From positions 26,057 through 90,056 of the forward strand of contig CAXXGM010000011.1 in the NCBI GenBank assembly GCA_963677325.2: DNA of 64,000 nucleotides, given 5' to 3'. Positions 1 to 8,075 of the stretch are shown one piece after another. A program made the translations under genes and the position numbers. A model generated the notes under the pieces. That model worked only from the letters and a program-made list of their open reading frames with translations, did no database searches and had not been told where the DNA came from. Origin of the DNA: G963677325 sp963677325 (GTDB lineage: Bacteria; Bacteroidota; Bacteroidia; Bacteroidales; Prolixibacteraceae). Each line of letters starts with the position of its first letter. Position 1 is the stretch's first letter.

Positions 1-53
1 TGTTAAAAAATTGTCTGTTCTTTCCATAATTGTAATTTTTTATTATTAATATG

Positions 54-584
54 CTACATTTCTCCTGAAGCCTCTATATTTATTGTTGTCTCAGCAATTT
101 CAGTCAGTTTGATGTCAGCTTCTTTTTCTTCATTCAATGTATCTTCTATCAGAGATGCTGCTTCTTCTTCTCCTAATACATTGGCAAAAGATAATAAGGT
201 ACCATAGGTTGCAATTTCATAATGTTCAATTTTTTGAGCTGCCAGAATAATACCTGCATCCCGAACGATACCTTCTGAGGTTGATTTCATTACCTCTTCA
301 GCTTCATTTACCAGGCCTTCCATAGCTAAACATCTCTTCGCTTCCGCCTTTACACCGATTGATTCAAATGCTTTTTCAAGTCTTGTAACCCGCTGATCTG
401 TAAAACCGAAATGTTCTATAAGAGCATCAATTAATTCAGGAGAAGAGGCATTATCAATCATTTTGGGCATTGCTTTGGTTAGAGCTTTTTCTGCTCCAAA
501 TATATCCTTTAGTTGATCCTCAAATAATTCCATTAGTCCATGAGCAGCGTCAGATTTTGCTTTTATTTTGTTCGATTTTCCCAT
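54..584 (-). CDS. DUF892 / YciE-YciF family ferritin-like protein
   Basis: A 176-residue, mostly helical protein with the layout of the DUF892 (YciE/YciF) family, a four-helix ferritin-like fold often linked to stress responses. Carboxylate and histidine residues suited to a di-metal site are visible: E32 in the first long helix, the stretch QKIEHYEIATYGTL at about residues 117-130, and NEEKEAD at about 151-157. Length is close to that usual for the family. There is no signal peptide, so it should be cytoplasmic. It stands alone: the next gene is divergent, with about 275 bp between them. Family assignment is good; the physiological role is unknown. Confidence 0.85.
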   Translation of the reverse strand: MGKSNKIKAKSDAAHGLMELFEDQLKDIFGAEKALTKAMPKMIDNASSPELIDALIEHFGFTDQRVTRLEKAFESIGVKAEAKRCLAMEGLVNEAEEVMKSTSEGIVRDAGIILAAQKIEHYEIATYGTLLSFANVLGEEEAASLIEDTLNEEKEADIKLTEIAETTINIEASGEM

Positions 585-859
585 ATTTGGTTGTTTTAAA
601 ATGTAATTAAAATATTAGAAATCATTTAATCCTTTCATCACAAAATTGGTCAGGATCAAGATGAAATACATTACACAATTCTATTATAATTTTGCATTAT
701 TATATTGAAATTGAGTAATTAAAGGTCCGAATAACAAAAATGGTGACTGAGGTTTTTGGATCTGCCATTTCGGATTTATACATTCTGCTTTTCCTTCTCG
801 ACTCATTACTTTAACAAAAACTCTTGAACAAATTTTCATCGTTATTAGTTAATTCAAAT

Positions 860-1435
860 ATGAAACTTCAAATAAAATACAATATAAATACAGCCTGTAA
901 AGTAATCTTACAGGAACAACTGGATCATTTGGGGATATCCTATCAAATCAATGGATTGGGAGAAGTGGAGCTAAAAAATGAATTATCGGATGAACAATAT
1001 AGGGAATTGGAACAATCAATCGACCGGTATGGAATACAAATAATGGATCATCCAAATCCAAGGATGGCCATCGCTCAAAAAATTAAGGAGGTGGTAAATG
1101 AAAGGATTTACAGTGAGGATAAATTACCTTATTCCAAAATTTCGGATTGTATCACCCAAAAATTGAAATTGAGTTACAGTTATCTTTCAAAAATATTTTC
1201 CGATGTTACACATTCATCCATAGAAAACTACATCATTCTCCAACGGATTGAACGAGTCAAACAGATGATTATTGAAGAGAAACTAACTCTTTCTGAGGTC
1301 GCGTGGAAACTAAATTACAGCAGCCTTGCTCATTTGTCTAATCAATTTAAGAAAACAACCGGTTTAAGCCCATCAGTGTTTCAAAAGATTATTGAGAGAA
1401 GGAATAATATCGAATTAACATCAGATATCAACTAA
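860..1435 (+). CDS. AraC-type helix-turn-helix transcriptional regulator
   Basis: A 191-residue protein starting MKLQIKYN, the usual opening of a group of short Bacteroidota AraC-like proteins. The reading frame continues upstream to a TTG at 824, but the ATG at 860 fits the family better. The N-terminal 75 residues form a small alpha/beta domain without a recognisable ligand-binding cupin. Residues from about 80 to 185 form the two-HTH AraC domain, including the second-helix motif LTLSEVAWKLNYSSLAHLSNQF and the ending FKKTTGLSPSVF. The gene ends 3 bp before the start of a lone receiver-domain protein, so the two are probably co-transcribed. The target genes are unknown. Confidence 0.85.
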   Translation: MKLQIKYNINTACKVILQEQLDHLGISYQINGLGEVELKNELSDEQYRELEQSIDRYGIQIMDHPNPRMAIAQKIKEVVNERIYSEDKLPYSKISDCITQKLKLSYSYLSKIFSDVTHSSIENYIILQRIERVKQMIIEEKLTLSEVAWKLNYSSLAHLSNQFKKTTGLSPSVFQKIIERRNNIELTSDIN

Positions 1436-1438
1436 CAT

Positions 1439-1891
1439 ATGGTAAATGAAAATGAAGCCTTACATATATTGATGGCTGATGATAATGAAAATGACCGTCA
1501 TTTTTTCAGGGAAGCTCTTCAGAATGTAAAAGTAAAAACTGTAATCACTTTCGTAAATGATGGTTTCCAATTAATGGATTATCTCAATACTCCAGGTAAC
1601 CGCTTGCCTGATATTGTATTTCTTGATCTTAACATGCCTTTAAAAGATGGAATGGATTGCCTTTCTGAAATCAGGAAGAATAACAAACTTAAAGATCTGG
1701 TTATTGTAATCTATTCTGCTAATGCTTCGGAAGACAAAGTTGAGGAAGCCTTCATCCGGGGAGCTAATATTTACATTCAGAAACCCAATGATTTTTTAAC
1801 GATGAAATCATATCTTGCTCATGTCATAAACCTAAACTGGCAATATCATACCCTTGGATTGAAAAAGGAAAATTTTCTCCTGAAAGTTTAA
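1439..1891 (+). CDS. Single-domain response regulator (CheY-like receiver)
   Basis: A 150-residue protein consisting of one receiver domain and no output domain. The acidic pair is D14/D15, the phospho-accepting aspartate is D63 in FLDLNMP, the switch serine lies in YSA near residue 93, and the conserved lysine is K115 in QKP. It starts 3 bp after the AraC-type gene, which suggests an operon. No histidine kinase is encoded nearby, so its partner must lie elsewhere. It resembles the Rcp1-like stand-alone receivers that are common in Bacteroidota. The signal and output cannot be deduced from this window. Confidence 0.9.
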   Translation: MVNENEALHILMADDNENDRHFFREALQNVKVKTVITFVNDGFQLMDYLNTPGNRLPDIVFLDLNMPLKDGMDCLSEIRKNNKLKDLVIVIYSANASEDKVEEAFIRGANIYIQKPNDFLTMKSYLAHVINLNWQYHTLGLKKENFLLKV

Positions 1892-1894
1892 AAT

Positions 1895-2617
1895 TTAATT
1901 CAGCACCCTTATTTTGATATTCCGAAACCATACTTCCGATTGGTGGTATTGCAGCATGATATGGCCTTGAGAAACGCTTCCAAAAACGGGAACAGCGGAT
2001 TTGAATTTGCTTTGATTAAGCGTTTCCATAAAAGCCGGGCTGCCATTTTCAAACTCAAGCACTTTTTTCCCGTTGAGCCAATGCTCGATGTGTTTCCCTT
2101 TACAGATAATCCTGGCGGTATTCCATTCACCTGCCGGCTTTACCTTTTTATCAGGTCCGGCGGGCATCATATCGTAAAAAGAAGCTGTTTTCCGGTTTCC
2201 GTCATGTCCAAGCTTTGCATCAGGATGAGTATCATCATCGAGCACCTGGTATTCGAACCCAAGCCATCCGCCTTTTTCGTATTTAGTGAAAAGATATTTT
2301 ATGCCGCTGTTGGCTCCTTTCGTTAACTTAAAATCAGCGGTAAGCTCAAAATTCGAATATTCAACTCTTGTAACAATATCGCAGTATTTATTTGAACCTT
2401 TCTCCGGCCTGAGTCCCAGTTCTCCTTTTTCAATCAGCCATCCGCTGGCATTAAAAGGTTTTTTATCAATGCATTTCCATTGTGAGGCATTTTCACCGTC
2501 AAAAAGCAGCGTCCAGCCCTGTTTCTTTTCTTTTGGCGAAAGCGTATTTTGTTTCTGTGAAAAAACAGCAGGGATCATTAAAACAAGAGCCACTAATAAG
2601 CAAACACTTTTTTTCAT
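1895..2617 (-). CDS. Secreted DUF1080 (3-keto-disaccharide hydrolase-like) protein
   Basis: A 240-residue protein with a clear signal peptide (hydrophobic stretch up to about residue 20, cleavage near FSQ). The mature part starts with the DUF1080 signature GWTLLFDGENASQWKC and continues with GWLIEKGELGL, YSNFELTADFKL and GANSGIKYLF, typical of this concanavalin-like beta-sandwich family. Members are found in carbohydrate utilisation loci of Bacteroidota, and some have been shown to hydrolyse 3-keto-glycosides; the substrate here is unknown. It is convergent with the receiver gene, with only 3 bp between stop codons. No SusC/SusD pair is nearby. Confidence 0.85.
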   Translation of the reverse strand: MKKSVCLLVALVLMIPAVFSQKQNTLSPKEKKQGWTLLFDGENASQWKCIDKKPFNASGWLIEKGELGLRPEKGSNKYCDIVTRVEYSNFELTADFKLTKGANSGIKYLFTKYEKGGWLGFEYQVLDDDTHPDAKLGHDGNRKTASFYDMMPAGPDKKVKPAGEWNTARIICKGKHIEHWLNGKKVLEFENGSPAFMETLNQSKFKSAVPVFGSVSQGHIMLQYHQSEVWFRNIKIRVLN

Positions 2618-3050
2618 TTTATTTTCATTTAAATCAGGGACGATAAAAGTAATTTAAAAAAATAAATACAAATGAACCCGATTGGAATTTTTTCCTGTAA
2701 ATTTTGACCCTTCTCATTAATCCTGTCATAACTTTTTACTCCCATTATCCGGACCATTGTTTAAAGGCAGTTAATCCATACTATGTTCGCAGTTGCTTCG
2801 CATTTACAGCGAATGACGAGCGAACAAAGAGCGAACAACCACGGGTGAAAACTTAATTGGCAATGGGAATTAGGCAAAAGTGAAAAATAATGAATTTGAA
2901 ATGACTTATTATTTGATTATATGAATGATAAGTTAACTATTACCAGAAAAAATTCTTAAATTTCATCAGTTTTAAGTAGATAGAAAAGTTAAGATATTAT
3001 TGGAATAGATCTTTTTAAAATAATAATTGGGGTATTAATAACTAAAGAAG
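2618..3050. other. Intergenic region with a two-step hairpin
   Basis: This 430-bp gap between divergent genes has no convincing reading frame. The one structured part is at 2785-2825, where GTTCGC pairs with GCGAAC and an inner TTCGC pairs with GCGAA, giving a hairpin with an internal loop. A further GCGAAC follows at once. The hairpin has no T tract, so it looks more like a repeat-type element than a terminator. The rest is A+T-rich DNA that should hold the promoters of the DUF1080 and slipin genes, but no clear promoter was identified. Confidence 0.4.
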
Positions 3051-3950
3051 ATGAAAAACAACAATTATCTGTCATTTCTTGTATTTGTTATCATTATGGC
3101 TCTTGGAGTTTTGATGTCGGATTCGAGACCAGGAGCTATTGTCGGTACTTTAATCATTGCTCTTATAGTCTCAATGTGCATAAGGGTGGCCGACCAGTGG
3201 AACAGGGCCGTGGTATTGCGATTGGGCCGTTTCCGGGGATTGCGTGGCCCGGGTTTGTTTTTTATCATTCCGGTAATTGATGTGATCTCATACTGGATTG
3301 ACATCCGGGTGATAACTACTGCTTTTAAAGCCGAGAAAACACTGACAAAGGATACTGTACCGGTCGATGTGGATGCAGTCCTTTTCTGGAAAGTAGTTGA
3401 TCCCAAGAAAGCAGCACTTGATGTGGCGGATTTTTCCAGCGCTATCGGCTGGGCTTCTCAGACAGCCTTACGCGATGTGATAGGAAAAACCATGCTTTCA
3501 GACATGCTGGAGGGACGAGACAAAATCAGTGATCTGTTGCAAAAGATTATTGATGATCGTACGGAACCTTGGGGAATAAAGGTTATTTCCGTTGAGGTTA
3601 AGGATGTATTAATACCTTCCGGACTGGAAAACGCAATGTCCATGCAGGCTCAGGCAGAGCGTGAACGTCAGGCAAGAGTTATCCTGGGTGATTCGGAAAG
3701 GCAGGTCGCCGGCAAATTTGGTGAGGCCGCAGAAGTTTACAGGAATAATCCTACAGCGATGCATCTTCGGGCCATGAATATGTTATATGAAGGATTGAAA
3801 GCGAATTCAACCATTGTCATTGTGCCAAGTTCTGCATTAGAATCCATGCAATTGGGAGGATTGCCCGGAATGACGGCCATGAACATGGGATTTAATCAGG
3901 AGAATCAGGAAAAAAAAGGTAAAGACAGTGGGCCGAATCCCAATGTTTAA
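3051..3950 (+). CDS. Slipin family SPFH/band 7 membrane protein
   Basis: A 299-residue protein with two N-terminal hydrophobic segments (about residues 5-20 and 28-45) followed by an SPFH/band 7 domain. The family stretch VLRLGRFRGLRGPGLFFIIPVID is at about 55-78 and PVDVDAVLFWKV at about 103-114. The later helical part contains QAQAERERQARVILG, the typical slipin/stomatin pattern before the coiled-coil region. Such proteins are anchored in the inner membrane and form oligomers that organise microdomains. A partner NfeD-like protease is usual for some relatives but is not present next to it here. It appears to be a single-gene unit. Confidence 0.9.
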   Translation: MKNNNYLSFLVFVIIMALGVLMSDSRPGAIVGTLIIALIVSMCIRVADQWNRAVVLRLGRFRGLRGPGLFFIIPVIDVISYWIDIRVITTAFKAEKTLTKDTVPVDVDAVLFWKVVDPKKAALDVADFSSAIGWASQTALRDVIGKTMLSDMLEGRDKISDLLQKIIDDRTEPWGIKVISVEVKDVLIPSGLENAMSMQAQAERERQARVILGDSERQVAGKFGEAAEVYRNNPTAMHLRAMNMLYEGLKANSTIVIVPSSALESMQLGGLPGMTAMNMGFNQENQEKKGKDSGPNPNV

Positions 3951-4234
3951 ATTTAACTTTTAAATAAAAAGAGAATCTTTTCAAGTTTTGAAATTAGAAA
4001 TATAATCCCATTTACATGCAGATAAAAGCCGTTTAGTTCTTGTTGCATAAAGATATATAGAAAGAGCTATTTTATCTTTTAACAGATATATTTAACCAAA
4101 ATTTAATCCTCAATTAATATTAAGGCTTTTAATGGTATGCCAGACAGAAATCACTTTATATGAAACTTTTCCTATCCGTAAAAAAAGTTAATTTTGTATT
4201 CAGAAACATTTAAGATCACTAAAACACATCAACT

Positions 4235-4882
4235 ATGAATTTGGACAAAATCTTCGGTTTTCTTCTCCCCAAAGATCATAAGTTCTTTCCTTTATTTAAT
4301 CAGGCTGCGGATAACCTTGTATTAGCCTCTGATCTGCTTATCAAACTCATTAGAGAAAATGATATCGAGAAACGAGAGGAGTATATTCACCTGATAAAAG
4401 ATGTGGAGCATAAAGGGGATGATATTACCCGAAAACTTCTCGATGAATTAAACGGCACCTTTATCACTCCATTTGACCGGGAAGACATTCATCAGCTGAT
4501 TTCCACCATGGATGATGTGATTGATTATATCCATACTACCTCTACAAGAATTCATTTTTACAAACTGCCTTCTTTTCCTGATGAATTTGTGGTAATCGCT
4601 GATTGTATTCATTCTGCCAATAAGGAAATCCAGTTTGTTCTCAGAGGTGTGAAATCAGTTTCTGATTTTATCAAATACAAAGATTCCTGCGCTAAAATTG
4701 ATTCTTACGAAAGTGAAGTTGATTATCTTTATCAACAATTTCTTTCCAACCTTTTTGAAATAGAAACCAATGCAATAAACCTTATCAAAAAAAGAGATAT
4801 TCTGGCCTCTCTTGAGAAAGCGATCGATAAGTGTGATGACGTGGCAAACGTATTTTCATCCATTATTGTGAAAGTTTCTTAA
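4235..4882 (+). CDS. DUF47 / PhoU-like protein, likely phosphate transporter accessory
   Basis: A 215-residue all-helical protein of the DUF47 (PhoU-like) family, also called Pit accessory protein. Typical are FGFLLPKDHKFFPLF near the start, VEHKGDDITRKLLDELNGTFITPFDREDIHQL in the middle (metal-binding E/D cluster of PhoU-type proteins), and DDVIDYIHTTSTR. The PiT transporter gene follows 51 bp downstream in the same direction, a very common pairing. It probably sits at the cytoplasmic face and modulates the transporter. Length and motifs are normal. Confidence 0.9.
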   Translation: MNLDKIFGFLLPKDHKFFPLFNQAADNLVLASDLLIKLIRENDIEKREEYIHLIKDVEHKGDDITRKLLDELNGTFITPFDREDIHQLISTMDDVIDYIHTTSTRIHFYKLPSFPDEFVVIADCIHSANKEIQFVLRGVKSVSDFIKYKDSCAKIDSYESEVDYLYQQFLSNLFEIETNAINLIKKRDILASLEKAIDKCDDVANVFSSIIVKVS

Positions 4883-4933
4883 TCCGCCATGTTGTTCATT
4901 TCTCCGGGAATCTATATCAAACAATTCTGATTT

Positions 4934-5980
4934 ATGGAATTTCAATTACTGATTATTATAATTGTTTTGGCCTTTCTCTTTGATTTCATTAATGGATTTC
5001 ATGATGCGGCCAACTCAATTGCTACGGTTGTTTCAACAAAAGTGCTCACGCCTGTTCAGGCAGTAATCTGGGCCGCATTTTTTAATCTCCTTGCCTACAG
5101 TATCTTTGAATTACGTATCGCGGATACTATAGCAAAGGTTGTTGATACACAAGTCATCAATCTTCATGTCATATTAGCCGGATTGGTTGCTGCCACTATC
5201 TGGAATCTCTTAACATGGTATTTGGGCATTCCATCGAGTTCCTCTCATACTCTGGTAGGTGGATTTGCCGGTGCAGCAATAGCTTATGCAGGTTGGAATG
5301 TTGTTCATGCCCAGGTCATCATTAAGATTGCTGCATTTATCTTTTTGGCTCCTATCCTTGGAATGATCTTTTCATATTTGTTATCCATACTTCTACTTTG
5401 GATATTTAAAAATTTCAATCCATTCAGGCTCACACGATGGTTCCATACAGGCCAATTGATTTCGTCTGCTTTATTCAGCCTTGGACACGGAGGAAATGAT
5501 GCTCAGAAGGTAATGGGGATAATAAGCGCGACACTGCTGGTTTATTTTAAGAATGTTGATCCTTCTGCTATTCCTCAATGGGCCCATATTACATTCAATG
5601 AAGCCGGGAAAATTCATACCATACCGCTTTGGATTGTTGCTGGCTGCTATACTGCAATCGCATTGGGAACCCTTATGGGAGGATGGAGGATCATCAAAAC
5701 CATGGGTGGAAAAATTACCAAGCTGACTCCTTTTGAAGGAGTCGCGGCTGAAGGTGCAGGTGCAATAATGTTATTTGGTACCGAAGCTTTTGGAATTCCG
5801 GTCAGCACCACCCACACCATTACAGGCGCTATCATGGGAGTTGGATTAACCAAAAGAGTCTCGGCTGTAAGATGGGGAGTAACCGTAAATCTCCTCTATG
5901 CATGGATTCTTACCATTCCTGTTTCCATGGCTATTGCCGCTGCAGTTTACTGGATTTTCAAGCTTCTGAATTTCGGATAA
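4934..5980 (+). CDS. PiT family low-affinity inorganic phosphate transporter
   Basis: A 348-residue integral membrane protein with about ten hydrophobic segments. It has both copies of the PiT signature: GFHDAANSIATVV at residues 21-33, and GHGGNDAQKVMGI at about 184-196. Serine-rich SSSSHTLVGG and the later PVSTTHTITGAIMG are the matching inverted-repeat loops. It would move phosphate, probably as a metal-phosphate complex or with a cation, across the inner membrane. It forms an operon with the DUF47 gene upstream. A strong hairpin just downstream (6029-6087) ends the transcript. Ion coupling cannot be decided from sequence. Confidence 0.93.
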   Translation: MEFQLLIIIIVLAFLFDFINGFHDAANSIATVVSTKVLTPVQAVIWAAFFNLLAYSIFELRIADTIAKVVDTQVINLHVILAGLVAATIWNLLTWYLGIPSSSSHTLVGGFAGAAIAYAGWNVVHAQVIIKIAAFIFLAPILGMIFSYLLSILLLWIFKNFNPFRLTRWFHTGQLISSALFSLGHGGNDAQKVMGIISATLLVYFKNVDPSAIPQWAHITFNEAGKIHTIPLWIVAGCYTAIALGTLMGGWRIIKTMGGKITKLTPFEGVAAEGAGAIMLFGTEAFGIPVSTTHTITGAIMGVGLTKRVSAVRWGVTVNLLYAWILTIPVSMAIAAAVYWIFKLLNFG

Positions 5981-6028
5981 GATTGGGAAGTGAACAGTAA
6001 GCAGTAAATTATTCTTGATTAGTGAAGT

Positions 6029-6087
6029 AGCAATGAAATAAGGGAGAAAGTAAATATTAGCATTACTTTCTCCCTTATTTCATTGCT
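6029..6087. terminator. Long bidirectional terminator overlapping the 3' end of cysH
   Basis: A stem of about 24 bp with a loop of about 11 nt: the left arm at 6029-6052 starts AGCAATGAAATAAGGG, and its reverse complement lies at 6064-6087. It separates the phosphate transporter gene (+) from cysH (-). The right arm includes the stop codon and last codons of cysH (K-K-Q-Q-stop), so part of the hairpin is coding. The A- and T-rich flanks allow it to work on both strands. Confidence 0.75.
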
Positions 6088-6790
6088 GCTTTTTATGCAG
6101 CCCGCACTCTTTTGTTGAAGGATCTTCCCACCACCAACGGCCAGCTCTGATATCTTCTCCCGCCATAACACTTCTGGTGCAGGGCAGGCACCCAATGCTT
6201 GGAAAACCTTTGTCATGCAAAGGATTATAGGGAATTTTATTTAGTTTTATATAATCCCAAACCTGTGATTCAGTCCAATCCATCAATGGATTAATTTTTA
6301 TCAAGCCATTTGCAGAATCCCATTCAATAGAAGCTAAATCCTTTCTTGTGACAGACTGTTCTCTGCGTAGACCGCAAATCCATACTTTCAATCCTTCAAA
6401 GGCACGTTTCAGGGGGGCTAATTTTCTTACAGCACAGCATTCTTTACGATTTTCTATGCTTTCGTAAAACAGGTTAATCCCTTTTTGATTCACCATGGAC
6501 TCTACCTCTGCTGAATCTGGGAAATAGACCTTCATTTTAATGCCGTATTTATAATTTGTCCGATGTATCAGATCATAAGTTTCAGGAAATAACCGGCCAG
6601 TATCAAGGGTAAAGACTTGAACATTTTTATCAATAGAACAAACCATATGAGTCAATACCTGGTCTTCAAGTCCCAGACTGCTTGAAAGGGCTATTTCCCC
6701 TTTGAATTCATTAAGGAATCCGCCTAACAGTTGTTCTGCAGTTGCATCCCTGTATTTCTTTTGCAGCAAGTCAACAGTTTCTTTTGACAT
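6080..6790 (-). CDS. cysH: Adenylyl-sulfate (APS) reductase, iron-sulfur type CysH
   Basis: A 236-residue protein of the PAPS/APS reductase family, which reduces activated sulfate to sulfite in assimilatory sulfate reduction. The nucleotide-binding SSSLGLEDQVLTHM is at residues 36-49, with TLDTGRLFPET at about 61-71. The catalytic cysteine is C229 in KECGLH near the C terminus. A Cys pair (C118, C119) and a CxxC (C201-C204) are present; these are the 4Fe-4S ligands that mark enzymes using APS instead of PAPS. No APS kinase (cysC) is present in the cluster, which agrees with this. It is divergent from cysD, 347 bp away. Confidence 0.93.
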   Translation of the reverse strand: MSKETVDLLQKKYRDATAEQLLGGFLNEFKGEIALSSSLGLEDQVLTHMVCSIDKNVQVFTLDTGRLFPETYDLIHRTNYKYGIKMKVYFPDSAEVESMVNQKGINLFYESIENRKECCAVRKLAPLKRAFEGLKVWICGLRREQSVTRKDLASIEWDSANGLIKINPLMDWTESQVWDYIKLNKIPYNPLHDKGFPSIGCLPCTRSVMAGEDIRAGRWWWEDPSTKECGLHKKQQ

Positions 6791-6885
6791 GGATCAAATT
6801 CTTTTAGTAAATGATGGTGCAAAAATAATTTTATAAAGGGAACAACAATTGAAAATTGATTCTATTATCTGAAAATTCCCGATAA

Positions 6886-7053
6886 GAGTATTATGAAACG
6901 CCCCATCAGTATAGAGCGGTAAAATTTAAAGGTACTGATCAAGTACTTAAAATCCCTTCTATTGAAGTTCTCGGGGAAGTAGTAAAGTTTAGCAGGATGA
7001 ACAATCAGGAAAATACTGAATTGTTGACGGCAATGAATACATTAGTTGGCTAA
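6886..7053 (+). pseudogene. Possible gene remnant in the cysH-cysD gap
   Basis: Between cysH and cysD there is a 55-codon open frame, preceded by a stop at 6883-6885 and ended by TAA at 7051-7053, with no ATG near its beginning. The translation includes YRAVKFKGTDQVLKIPS and EVVKFSRMNNQENTE, which has a protein-like composition. An ATG at 6893 opens a different frame that stops after nine codons. This could be the tail of a decayed gene shifted by one base, or chance. I do not recognise a family. The rest of the 347-bp gap carries the divergent control regions. Confidence 0.25.
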
Positions 7054-7067
7054 AATGTATATTTTTG
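7046..7067 (+). promoter_or_regulatory. Candidate Bacteroidota-type promoter for cysDN
   Basis: TATTTTTG at 7060-7067 matches the TAnnTTTG -7 consensus of the Bacteroidota primary sigma factor. A TTG lies at 7046-7048, closer than the usual spacing for the -33 element, so the upstream half is weak. The leader to the cysD start would be about 65 nt. Confidence 0.3.
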
Positions 7068-7137
7068 CGAATGGTTACAAAAATTCAGTAAAGAATTATT
7101 GTAATCGTTTGAAATCTAAATAAATATAAATCCTTAT

Positions 7138-8043
7138 ATGGAGAGTTACAGAATAAATCATCTTCGGGAACTTGAATCAGAATCAATTTTTGTCATACGT
7201 GAAGTAGCCTCACAATTTGAAAGACCGGTTATGCTTTTTTCGGGAGGAAAAGATTCCATCGTAATGTTTCATCTGGCCCGAAAAGCATTTCACCCTTTAA
7301 AGGTGCCGTTCCCATTGATGCATATCGATACAGGCCATAATTTTGAAGAGACTATACAATATCGTGACGAGCTTGCATCAAAAACAGGAACAAAAATGAT
7401 CGTAAAGTATGTACAGGATTCAATCGACAAAGGCCGTGCTGTTGAAGAAAAAGGTGTAAATGCCAGCCGTAACGTTTTACAGACTGTTACATTGCTTGAT
7501 GCAATAGAGGAACTGAAATTTGATTGTGCAATGGGAGGCGGGCGACGGGATGAAGAAAAAGCCCGCGCCAAAGAACGCTTCTTTTCTCACCGTGATGAAT
7601 TCGGACAATGGGACCCGAAGAATCAAAGGCCAGAGCTCTGGAATCTTTTTAACGGAGCAAAACATATGGGAGAACATTTTCGTGTTTTCCCTATAAGCAA
7701 CTGGACTGAGATGGACGTCTGGCAATACATTTTAATGGAAAATATTGAAATGCCAAGTTTATATTTCACCCACAGACGGCAAGTCTTTAACCGTGATGGC
7801 GTATGGTTGGCAAGCGCACCTTTCATGAGGCTTAAGCCTAATGAAAAGATAGAGGTGCGAAACGTACGTTGCCGCACGATCGGTGATATTACCTGTACCG
7901 GAGTTACTTTATCAGAGGCTGACACACTGGAAGATATTATCCTTGAGGTGGCCGCCAGCCGGATTACCGAAAGAGGAGGCCGTGCAGACGATAAACGCTC
8001 TGAGGCAGCTATGGAAGACAGAAAAAAGGAGGGATACTTTTAA
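7138..8043 (+). CDS. cysD: Sulfate adenylyltransferase subunit 2 (CysD)
   Basis: A 301-residue PP-loop ATP sulfurylase small subunit, which forms APS from ATP and sulfate together with CysN. The PP-loop SGGKDS is at residues 35-40, followed by family stretches FPLMHIDTGHNFEET, AMGGGRRDEEKARAKERFFS and FPISNWTEMDVWQYI. The C terminus RITERGGRADDKRSEAAMEDRKKEGYF-type ending is complete and typical. Length equals that of known CysD. It is followed 32 bp later by cysN and is divergent from cysH, so the three make a sulfate activation and reduction unit. Confidence is high. Confidence 0.96.
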   Translation: MESYRINHLRELESESIFVIREVASQFERPVMLFSGGKDSIVMFHLARKAFHPLKVPFPLMHIDTGHNFEETIQYRDELASKTGTKMIVKYVQDSIDKGRAVEEKGVNASRNVLQTVTLLDAIEELKFDCAMGGGRRDEEKARAKERFFSHRDEFGQWDPKNQRPELWNLFNGAKHMGEHFRVFPISNWTEMDVWQYILMENIEMPSLYFTHRRQVFNRDGVWLASAPFMRLKPNEKIEVRNVRCRTIGDITCTGVTLSEADTLEDIILEVAASRITERGGRADDKRSEAAMEDRKKEGYF

Positions 8044-8075
8044 TTCATGTATGCAAATACATCCAAAAACACCAA

